Assembly (NCBI GenBank): GCA_030699055.1
Contig: JAUYKX010000237.1
Span: 1 to 6,821, forward strand
Direction: 5' to 3'
Length of the DNA: 6,821 bases
Origin: Candidatus Nanopelagicales bacterium
Lineage (GTDB): Bacteria > Actinomycetota > Actinomycetes > S36-B12 > UBA10799
Made by a program: the position numbers and the translations under genes. The notes beneath the pieces are model-generated. The model saw nothing but the letters and a program-made list of their open reading frames with translations, was not told the origin of the DNA and did no database searches. Of this stretch, positions 1 to 5,319 are shown in pieces. Each line of letters opens with the position of its first letter. The stretch's first letter is position 1.

Positions 1-69
1 AACCGGGCTCAGGCCCTGATGTCGGCACTCAAGTTGGGTCTACTTCGGCAAAGTCAGGAGCAGTTCTGA
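1..69 (+). CDS. Possible C-terminal end of an upstream gene (5' truncated)
   Basis: Frame 1 is open from the first base to a TGA at 67-69 and would encode 22 residues ending in LLRQSQEQF. About 73% of its codons end in G or C, as expected for a real gene here. The competing open frame (frame 3, stopping at 108-110) has only about 51%, so frame 1 is the better candidate. The fragment is too short to assign to a family. If real, it runs in the same direction as the GT87 gene and ends about 76 bp before it. It could also be chance, since 22 open codons are not significant in GC-rich DNA. Confidence 0.25.
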   Translation, partial: NRAQALMSALKLGLLRQSQEQF

Positions 70-130
70 CACCGGTTACCGACTGGTGGGTGATGGAGCA
101 GGCACAATAGCCCGAGCCTGTCCACCGATC

Positions 131-137
131 AAAGGGG
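131..137 (+). promoter_or_regulatory. Ribosome binding site for the GT87 gene (AAAGGGG)
   Basis: AAAGGGG lies 8 nt before the TTG at 146-148. It decides the start: the longer alternative, GTG at 86, has no purine-rich stretch at a suitable distance. A CACAAT hexamer at 103-108 could be a weak -10 element, which would put transcription start downstream of that GTG, but no convincing -35 pairs with it. Confidence 0.55.
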
Positions 138-145
138 CCGAGAAA

Positions 146-1456
146 TTGACCGCGAAGCTCAGCGTCATAGTCGGTTGGGCTTTGACGCGGCTAGCCCTGG
201 TCCTCGTGCCACTGAGCCTTCTCCCGTACCCGTCCGGAGATCGCGTCGCCGATGACGTGACCTTGTACATGCAGTGGTCGGAAGTGATGGCTTCGGGACA
301 CTTCCCAGGGGGTCAGAAGTGGCAGTACCCGCCCTTGGCTGGCTTCGTGTTCTGGCTCGGCTCGGTCGTGCCCACTCAACAGCCGCTCGGATTTATCTTG
401 CTGGCCCTTCTCGCTGACGCCGCGATCTTTGGTGTGCTGCTGGTCCGCGGACTCAGGGCAAACCGTTTGCTGGCGGCCTGGGCCTGGGTGATCGCAGGTG
501 CGGCCATCGGCCCGGTCCTACTCACTCGCTTCGATATTTTTCCGACCTTGTTGGCCGTACTAGCCCTGGTTGCCTCGGCCAAACCTGTCCGAGCCGGTGT
601 CCTGCTCGGTGTGGGAGCGCTGCTCAAGGTATGGCCCATCCTCTTGGTATTGGCGTGGCCCCGACGCCAACTTCCCCCTCTTGTCGCAGCGGCCGCAGCA
701 ACTGCCGTGGGCGGCATGCTGCTCCTTGCCACCTGGGGTCCGGACGTGCTGTCGTTTCTTACCGGCCAGAAGAACCGGGGCCTTCAGATCGAGTCCGTTG
801 GGGCGGCTCCCTTCGTGTTGGCCCGCATGGTCGGGGTCGACATCACCACCGAGTATCAGTTCGGCTGCATGGAAGTCACCTCTGCCGGTACTGCCGTCGT
901 GTCTCTCATCATGTCGCTGATCTTCGTCGGAACAATCGCCGTCATCGCGTTCGGGCGTCTGACCGGGCGCCTTGAGAGTGTTCCGATCGCCGATATGGCA
1001 TTGGTGATTGTGCTCGTGTCGATCACCACTAGTCGGGTGTTCTCGCCTCAATTCATGGTCTGGGTAGCTGGCATCGCCGCAGTCTGTCTGCTGAATCCGG
1101 CCACACTGATGCGACCGGTGATCGCCCTGTTGCTTCCGACCGCCGTGCTCGCCCAATTCGTCTATCCAGCCCTGTACGGCCAGCTGATTGCGGGTCGTCT
1201 GCCCGGCGCCGGCTTCCAACTGCTGCGGGTGGCCCTGTTGGTCACCGCCACGATCTGGGCTCTGACTCTCGTCTGGCGAAAGTCACGCCGAAGGAACAGG
1301 CCCGGCGAGCAAGTCGGCCAGCCGTCGAGCAGACCGGTCCCATCGCCACTCCGTCGTCACCCAATCCCTGCCGGTCTCCGCCATCCTGGCACGGAGACCG
1401 GGATCCGACAGCAATCTGACGAGGGCATCGGCGATCTGCGCCTCCGACCGACCTGA
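146..1456 (+). CDS. GT87-family (GT-C fold) polytopic membrane mannosyltransferase
   Basis: Probable integral-membrane glycosyltransferase that moves mannose from a polyprenyl-phosphate donor to an envelope acceptor on the outer face of the membrane, the usual role of actinobacterial GT87 (DUF2029) enzymes. From the TTG start it has 436 residues and roughly ten to twelve hydrophobic helices between residues 8 and 376. An acidic pair (D36-D37) sits in the first outside loop, followed by a W59..YPPL stretch, as in GT-C enzymes. Also typical of the family are RFDIFPTLL (128-136), KVWP (161-164), RGLQIES (211-217) and SPQF (300-303). A GTG at 86 in the same frame would add 20 residues that do not look like family sequence. 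The last helix ends near residue 376. The final 60 or so residues are polar, Arg/Pro-rich and encoded entirely by DNA antisense to the end of pimB, so they are probably a read-through tail. The acceptor is unknown; proximity to pimB suggests lipomannan-like glycolipids. Confidence 0.85.
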   Translation: MTAKLSVIVGWALTRLALVLVPLSLLPYPSGDRVADDVTLYMQWSEVMASGHFPGGQKWQYPPLAGFVFWLGSVVPTQQPLGFILLALLADAAIFGVLLVRGLRANRLLAAWAWVIAGAAIGPVLLTRFDIFPTLLAVLALVASAKPVRAGVLLGVGALLKVWPILLVLAWPRRQLPPLVAAAAATAVGGMLLLATWGPDVLSFLTGQKNRGLQIESVGAAPFVLARMVGVDITTEYQFGCMEVTSAGTAVVSLIMSLIFVGTIAVIAFGRLTGRLESVPIADMALVIVLVSITTSRVFSPQFMVWVAGIAAVCLLNPATLMRPVIALLLPTAVLAQFVYPALYGQLIAGRLPGAGFQLLRVALLVTATIWALTLVWRKSRRRNRPGEQVGQPSSRPVPSPLRRHPIPAGLRHPGTETGIRQQSDEGIGDLRLRPT

Positions 1457-2434
1457 AACAACCAATCCGGTCACTTCGTCCAACACCGCATCCGGTGCCC
1501 CGCCCGAATCGCCGGCAATCACGGGCAGACCCGTGGCGCTAGCCTCCAGGTACACGATTCCAAGGCCTTCGACGTCCTGCCCGAATCTTCGGGTCCGGCA
1601 GGGCATCGCAAACACGTCGCCCGCCGCGTAATGGTTGGGCATGGTCTCCCACGGTACCGACCCCGTGATCACCACGTGTCGTTCCTGCCCGGAGAGACGC
1701 ACCTGTCGTTCCAGCTTTCCCCGATACGGTCCCCCGCCGACCAGTAGAAGAGCCGCCTCGGGCACGCGGCGACGAATGCGCGGCAATGCTGCGATCAGCG
1801 AGTCCTGACCTTTCCGCGGCATCAGCCGGGACACGCACACGATGACTTGTCGGTCTGCCAAACCCAGTCGCTCGCGCAGTTCCAAACCCGCATCGCAGCG
1901 ATCCGGCGTGAACTCCCCAGCGTCCACGCCGGGCACCAGCCGCCTCATCCGGTCGGCCGCTCCAGGCGAGAGAGCCCCGGCGATTCGTGAGCGCGTGTAT
2001 TCACCGAGATAGGTGATCGTGTCGAGGGAATCGCCGATCCGCCTCAACAGCCCCCGGGTGCCGGGGGTAATCCCCCAGGCCGCCTCGTGGCCGTGTGTGA
2101 TTCCCACCAAACGTTGCATTCCGTGCTTGCGCAACGCGGTCCCCAGCAGCCCGAGTGGCGCCGTGGCCCCAAACAGCACTCGGTCACATCCCTCAGCCGT
2201 GGCGATATCCAGGGCCCGGCGCAACGTCGCGGGCGTCGGCAACATGACGGTTCGCGAATGCCGGTAAACCGGAAACGGCAGCTTCGAGTCGAACTCGGCG
2301 GCGCCCCGCCAATCCGCCGCGAAAACCACCACTGAACCATGTGGTTGACGAATCACCAAATTATGCACGAAGGCCTGAATCCCACCCGCCCGCGGCGGAA
2401 AATCGTTCGTGATCACCAGGGTTCTTCCGGACAC
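1283..2434 (-). CDS. pimB: PimB-like GT4 mannosyltransferase (phosphatidylinositol mannoside synthesis)
   Basis: Probable GDP-mannose-dependent, membrane-associated enzyme that adds the second mannose to phosphatidyl-myo-inositol monomannoside. GT-B fold, family GT4. It opens with TNDFPPRAGGIQ (9-20), whose Gly-Gly loop binds donor phosphate, and has THGHE (113-117) with the active-site His. SRLMPRKGQ (202-210) carries R203 and K208, which match the phosphate-binding Arg/Lys of Corynebacterium PimB' with the same 5-residue spacing. FAMPCRTR (275-282) and an E-x7-E motif (E289, E297) follow. Much of this matches, from memory, mycobacterial PimB' (Rv2188c). I chose GTG at 2434 because AGGA lies 7 nt before it and it gives 383 residues, close to the roughly 381-385 of known PimB'. 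An ATG at 2470 would add 12 atypical residues. It is last in the receiver-trpD-racemase operon, about 54 bp after the racemase stop. Its final 174 bp overlap the convergent GT87 gene. The exact acceptor is inferred. Confidence 0.87.
   Translation of the reverse strand: MSGRTLVITNDFPPRAGGIQAFVHNLVIRQPHGSVVVFAADWRGAAEFDSKLPFPVYRHSRTVMLPTPATLRRALDIATAEGCDRVLFGATAPLGLLGTALRKHGMQRLVGITHGHEAAWGITPGTRGLLRRIGDSLDTITYLGEYTRSRIAGALSPGAADRMRRLVPGVDAGEFTPDRCDAGLELRERLGLADRQVIVCVSRLMPRKGQDSLIAALPRIRRRVPEAALLLVGGGPYRGKLERQVRLSGQERHVVITGSVPWETMPNHYAAGDVFAMPCRTRRFGQDVEGLGIVYLEASATGLPVIAGDSGGAPDAVLDEVTGLVVSGRSEAQIADALVRLLSDPGLRARMAETGRDWVTTEWRWDRSARRLADLLAGPVPSA
1371..1401. repeat. Perfect 10-bp inverted repeat in the GT87/pimB overlap
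   Basis: CCGGTCTCCG at 1371-1380 and its exact reverse complement CGGAGACCGG at 1392-1401 are separated by an 11-nt loop. It lies in DNA that codes on both strands: the GT87 tail and, in pimB, the codons for conserved residues around RMAETGR (350-356). There is no T-run on either side, so a standard intrinsic terminator is unlikely, but either transcript could fold here. Confidence 0.6.
2051..2067. repeat. Short GC hairpin inside pimB
   Basis: CCCCCGG, a 3-nt loop (GTG) and CCGGGGG form a 7-bp all-GC stem. It codes for part of TPGTRGL (123-129) of PimB. No T-run follows on either strand. It is most likely a by-product of Pro/Gly/Arg codons, though it could slow transcription or translation locally. 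Confidence 0.4.
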
Positions 2435-2441
2435 CTGCCCA

Positions 2442-2445
2442 TCCT
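2442..2445 (-). promoter_or_regulatory. Ribosome binding site for pimB (AGGA)
   Basis: On the minus strand AGGA stands 7 nt before the GTG at 2434-2432. The upstream ATG at 2470 has only a weak GGGG 9 nt ahead of it. The GTG gives MSGRTLVITNDFPP, which matches the short N-terminus usual in PimB proteins. Confidence 0.45.
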
Positions 2446-2488
2446 GCCCAATCAGACCCCAGCCGGTCATGCCGAGTTGCCCCGCGCC

Positions 2489-3706
2489 TCACTTCGCGCT
2501 GATCGCGCCCTCGGCCGCCAGCTGAGCGATTCGATCGGCATCGACCCCGACAGAACGCAGAATCGCCTCGGTGTGCTCACCAAGCCGGGGAGCGGGTTGA
2601 CGAATCGAATGGTCGGGAACGTCTGGTCGGTCGTGGCCGATTCGACCGATGGGCCCGGCGTGAGCCAACCACGGCACCGATCTAACGGCCGGGGCCCGGG
2701 TACCGTCCCGGAACTCGATATCCGAGACGATGCCCCGGTCGCGAAGATTGGACTCGGTCAGAGCCTCGCCCACGTCGTTCACCGGCCCGACACAGGTGTC
2801 CTCAATCATCAGCAGTTCAAGCCACTCATCCCGGTCTCGAGACCGGAAGCGCTCGGTCAAGGTCTCCCGAAGATCCTCCTGGGTACCAGGCTCATACTGC
2901 TGACCAACCAGGTCTTCCAAACCCATCAGGGCCAACATTCGAGAGAAGAACTTGGACTCAAGACCACCGACGGTGATCCAGCGACCGTCCCGGCATTCGT
3001 ACAAGCTGTAGCAAGCCAGCTGGCCGCTCAAGGTCTCCGGCGCCGGCGGGGACTGGCCGGTAGCGGCGAAGTATCCCCCCGCGAGGGTGAGAATCGAGGC
3101 TGCGGCATCGACCATCGCAACCTCGGCCCGGTAGCCGTCCCTCTCCCCCACCCGGAGGCCGACCAGCACAGCAATGACCGCCTGTAACCCGGAAAGGTGA
3201 TCGACGACTGGCATCGAGGGCATCGCCGGACGACCGTCCCGGTCCCGCGCCAGCCCAATGATTCCGGCGAAGCCAGCCGTATTCAGGTCGTGAGCGGGGA
3301 CGTGTTCCAACGGCCCACCGGACCCGAAAGCGTCGATAGTCACATGCACCAGCGATGGGTTGGCACCTGCCAGCACATCGGAACCCAAATCAAGCCTGTC
3401 CAGCACGCCCGGCCGAAATGAATCGATCATCACCTGAGACTGACCAACAAGTTCGAGGAACAATTCCCGACCCGCAGGCACCTTGAGATCAACCCCGACC
3501 GAACGCTTTCCTCGATTCAGAACCGCATGAGCCCCAGATTCCCCTGCCGGGGTCCAAGGAGGGACAAATCGGGTTCCATCCCCCGACCCCGGATCCTCGA
3601 TCTTGATCACATCGGCGCCCAGGCCAGCCAGGATCAAGGTCGCATAGTTTCCAGGCAACAAGCGCGTCAGATCAAGAACCCGCACGCCCGCCAGCGGAGC
3701 GCTCAT
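2489..3706 (-). CDS. Alpha-methylacyl-CoA racemase-like CaiB/BaiF (family III CoA-transferase) protein
   Basis: Cytoplasmic enzyme of 405 residues acting on an acyl-CoA, as a 2-methylacyl-CoA racemase or possibly a CoA-transferase. The N-terminus LAGVRVLDLTRLLPG, then LGADVIKIEDPG (29-40) and NRGKRSVGVDLK (64-75), is the CaiB/BaiF signature. AHDLN has H139 and D140, and PVVDHLSG has D169. The 30-residue gap between H139 and D169 equals that between the catalytic His126 and Asp156 of the mycobacterial racemase. E250 in GGLESKFF is in the place of the third active-site residue, Glu241. An intact His/Asp/Glu set favours a racemase over a plain CoA-transferase, which uses the Asp as nucleophile. 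The ATG at 3706-3704 overlaps the trpD stop as ATGA, so translation is probably coupled; no separate ribosome site is evident. An upstream in-frame ATG at 3817 lies inside trpD and adds 37 residues of non-family sequence. The substrate is unknown, and nothing nearby is an obvious partner pathway. Confidence 0.85.
   Translation of the reverse strand: MSAPLAGVRVLDLTRLLPGNYATLILAGLGADVIKIEDPGSGDGTRFVPPWTPAGESGAHAVLNRGKRSVGVDLKVPAGRELFLELVGQSQVMIDSFRPGVLDRLDLGSDVLAGANPSLVHVTIDAFGSGGPLEHVPAHDLNTAGFAGIIGLARDRDGRPAMPSMPVVDHLSGLQAVIAVLVGLRVGERDGYRAEVAMVDAAASILTLAGGYFAATGQSPPAPETLSGQLACYSLYECRDGRWITVGGLESKFFSRMLALMGLEDLVGQQYEPGTQEDLRETLTERFRSRDRDEWLELLMIEDTCVGPVNDVGEALTESNLRDRGIVSDIEFRDGTRAPAVRSVPWLAHAGPIGRIGHDRPDVPDHSIRQPAPRLGEHTEAILRSVGVDADRIAQLAAEGAISAK
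2831..2846. repeat. Perfect 16-bp palindrome inside the racemase-like gene
   Basis: CCGGTCTCGAGACCGG reads the same on both strands with no spacer. It codes for RSRDR (about residues 288-292) of the racemase-like protein, in a surface-like charged stretch. Each half shares CCGGTCTC with the arms of the inverted repeat at 1371-1401. It may be a protein-binding site or chance. Confidence 0.5.
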
Positions 3707-4773
3707 GTCAGTCTGGCCAGATCCCGCGACACCTCGATCCATCGGCGGAGCACCTCCCCGGCCGCCCCGGACTCCATGACGTCCCTGGCTCGCGGAAGAT
3801 TCGCGGCGATTCGGCAAGGCAACGGCTCACCGACATCCATGAACTGCTCCTCCAGCACGGTCAGGGCGACCGCGGCGTTGATCGCGACCGCGTCCCGGAT
3901 GAACGCCAGGCGCCCGGAACTTCCGCCGTCCAATACCCGCCAAGCGATCTCGGCGTTCTCGCCTGGATCTCCACCCTTCAGCGCCCCCGGGTCGGGCCGG
4001 GCCAACCCGAAGGCGGCCGCGTCAATCAAACCCTCGCCAACCGCGCCCTCATCAGCCCACCAGGTTGAGGTAACGCCTGCGGTCGTGACCTCGTCCATAC
4101 CGTCGTTGCCCCGCACGACCAGGGCCCGAACCCCACGGCGGGCGAGAGCCTCGGCCATGACCGGTGCCAGCTTCGCATCGGCGCATCCGATCAGTTGAGC
4201 TTTCGGTCTGGCCGGATTGGCCAACGGCCCCAGAATGTTGAAGACGGTCGGCACCCCCAGTTCCCGCCGAACTGGCGCCACGTGTCTCATCGCCGGGTGA
4301 TAAACCGGGGCGTAACAAAACCCGATTCCCACCTTTCGAACGCACATCGCCACCGCCACGGCCGGCAACTCGATCGCGACACCGAGGCTTTCCAGCACAT
4401 CGGCCGACCCACAAGCTGAACTGGCCGCCCGGTTTCCATGCTTGACAACTCTGGCACCGGCCGCGGCACACACAACCGCCGCCATCGTCGAAATGTTCAC
4501 CGTGCCTGTCTGGTCACCACCTGTGCCGACCACGTCGAGGACGGGCTGTTCGACATCGACGGCGACGGCATGGCGGAGCATCACGTCCACCAGCGCATTC
4601 AGTTCCTTGCCAGACGCTCCCTTAGCCCGCATTCCGACCAAGAAGCCGGCGACTTGCGCCTCGCCAGCCCTGCCTTCCATGATCTCTTCCAGGGCCCAGG
4701 AAGCCTGATCCGGCCTGAGATCCACCCCGGACGTAAGGGCCAAGATCACCTGCGGCCACGAGATCTCCGCCAT
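3703..4773 (-). CDS. trpD: Anthranilate phosphoribosyltransferase TrpD
   Basis: Joins anthranilate to PRPP to give N-(5'-phosphoribosyl)-anthranilate and pyrophosphate, the second step of the tryptophan branch; cytoplasmic, normally a homodimer. The 356-residue length is normal and every hallmark is present: GTGGD (83-87, PRPP pyrophosphate loop), NIST (93-96), KHGNRAASS (111-119), CGSADVLE (121-128), HPAMR (159-163), FNILGPLANPA (178-188) and DGMDE (224-228), whose final Asp-Glu binds magnesium. The small helical N-terminal domain precedes the catalytic alpha/beta domain. The ATG at 4773 directly follows the stop of the receiver gene (TAGATG), and its own stop shares ATGA with the racemase-like gene, so it sits in the middle of a tightly coupled operon. 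There is no fused TrpG domain and no other trp gene in the window, so it is a stand-alone trpD, as also found in mycobacteria. I saw no leader peptide or attenuator ahead of it. Confidence 0.96.
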   Translation of the reverse strand: MAEISWPQVILALTSGVDLRPDQASWALEEIMEGRAGEAQVAGFLVGMRAKGASGKELNALVDVMLRHAVAVDVEQPVLDVVGTGGDQTGTVNISTMAAVVCAAAGARVVKHGNRAASSACGSADVLESLGVAIELPAVAVAMCVRKVGIGFCYAPVYHPAMRHVAPVRRELGVPTVFNILGPLANPARPKAQLIGCADAKLAPVMAEALARRGVRALVVRGNDGMDEVTTAGVTSTWWADEGAVGEGLIDAAAFGLARPDPGALKGGDPGENAEIAWRVLDGGSSGRLAFIRDAVAINAAVALTVLEEQFMDVGEPLPCRIAANLPRARDVMESGAAGEVLRRWIEVSRDLARLT

Positions 4774-5196
4774 CTATCGGATTCCGCTCACGGGCTGACG
4801 CACCTTGAGGACTACCGCCGCGGCCTCGGCCAACTCCACCGGATTTACCGGATGTTGAACAACGGCCTCAGCCCGCGACCAGGTGGCCAGCCAGGCATCC
4901 TGCGGTCGACCAATCAGCACCATGATCGGCGGACAGGGGTTCAATTCGTCCTTCACCTGTCGCGCAATTCCCATGCCGCCCGCCGGGGTCGCCTCTCCGT
5001 CCAGGATCGCCAGGTCGATGCCGCCCCCATCCATGAGACGAATCAACGCCGGTTCCGTGGCGCACTCCACGTAGCTCAGGCCCGGTTCACTCTTGCCCAA
5101 ACGGGGACCGAGATATCTGATCACGCGCTCGCGCACCTCGCGATCATCGCTGTAGACGAGCACTGTGAGCACTTCAGCTGAATCCGCTTCGCTCAT
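4774..5196 (-). CDS. Stand-alone, degenerate receiver-domain (CheY-like) protein
   Basis: A 140-residue protein that is essentially one receiver domain with no DNA-binding or enzymatic output. Strand 1 and the acidic pair are present (LVYSDD, D17-D18), and LAILDGEA places a possible phospho-acceptor at D66. The two switch residues are not standard: the Thr/Ser after strand 4 is Ile95 (IMVLIGR), and the invariant Lys before Pro after strand 5 is His115 (VVQHPVNPVEL). This suggests atypical phosphorylation or a protein-docking role, perhaps without phosphate. The ATG at 5196 was chosen because AGGAGGT lies 9 nt upstream; an open extension to 5271 adds 25 Arg/Gly-rich residues with no receiver similarity. 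Its TAG stop touches the trpD start, so it heads the operon and is made together with TrpD. No histidine kinase is nearby. A direct role in controlling TrpD or the envelope genes is speculation. Confidence 0.8.
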   Translation of the reverse strand: MSEADSAEVLTVLVYSDDREVRERVIRYLGPRLGKSEPGLSYVECATEPALIRLMDGGGIDLAILDGEATPAGGMGIARQVKDELNPCPPIMVLIGRPQDAWLATWSRAEAVVQHPVNPVELAEAAAVVLKVRQPVSGIR

Positions 5197-5205
5197 CGCC
5201 GACCG

Positions 5206-5212
5206 ACCTCCT
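5206..5212 (-). promoter_or_regulatory. Strong ribosome binding site for the receiver gene (AGGAGGT)
   Basis: A near-perfect anti-Shine-Dalgarno match, 9 nt before the ATG at 5196-5194. It fixes the start of the receiver protein and is the strongest ribosome site in the window, consistent with this gene heading the operon and the following genes being translated by coupling. Confidence 0.75.
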
Positions 5213-5267
5213 GCCAACCGAACCCTGCCAAAACTCATCCGACCCGACCCGCGCAACTCTCCCCGGC

Positions 5268-5296
5268 GCAATGCCGACCGCGATGCTACCGGTCAA
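5268..5296 (-). promoter_or_regulatory. Candidate weak promoter for the receiver-trpD operon
   Basis: The 123-bp gap 5197-5319 is the longest clear non-coding stretch between genes. On the minus strand it contains TTGACC (5291-5296), five of six bases of a consensus -35. A 17-nt spacer leads to CATTGC (5268-5273), a poor -10. A second -10-like TAGCAT overlaps at 5284-5289 but has no good -35. The gap also holds the 9-mer CCCGACCCG twice on the plus strand (5243-5251 and 5308-5316). No terminator hairpin with a T-run is seen, so read-through from the ThDP gene is also possible. Confidence 0.22.
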
Positions 5297-5319
5297 TTGG
5301 CATCAAACCCGACCCGAAT

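Noticed and set aside
560..1219. 219-codon open frame on the minus strand inside the GT87 gene
   Set aside because: Its translation is dominated by Gln, His, Asp and Arg, the typical antisense image of a hydrophobic membrane protein. The plus-strand frame has clear GT87 motifs.
1230..1290. Possible terminator downstream of pimB
   Set aside because: On the minus strand beyond the pimB stop I found no stable hairpin followed by a T-run.
2339..3187. 282-codon open frame on the plus strand
   Set aside because: It lies antisense to the racemase-like gene and the start of pimB, both of which match known families along their length. Its own translation has no recognisable domain and is rich in Arg/Pro/Gly, as expected for an antisense shadow in GC-rich DNA.
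3707..3817. 37-residue N-terminal extension of the racemase-like protein
   Set aside because: It is read entirely from trpD coding DNA, is Arg/Gly-rich, and the family normally begins with the LAGVRVLDL strand just after the ATG at 3706.
3527..4198. 223-codon open frame on the plus strand
   Set aside because: Antisense to trpD and the racemase-like gene; low-complexity Ser/Ala/Pro/Arg composition, no ribosome site or family features.
4438..5181. 247-codon open frame on the plus strand
   Set aside because: Antisense to trpD and the receiver gene; the translation is His/Arg-rich and resembles no family.
5197..5271. 25-residue N-terminal extension of the receiver protein
   Set aside because: The strong AGGAGGT at 5206-5212 sits inside it, ideally placed for the ATG at 5196, and the extension has no receiver-like sequence.
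5243..5316. Two copies of CCCGACCCG in the gap before the receiver gene
   Set aside because: Too short and too GC-simple to call an operator. It is the only direct repeat in the gap and has no dyad symmetry.
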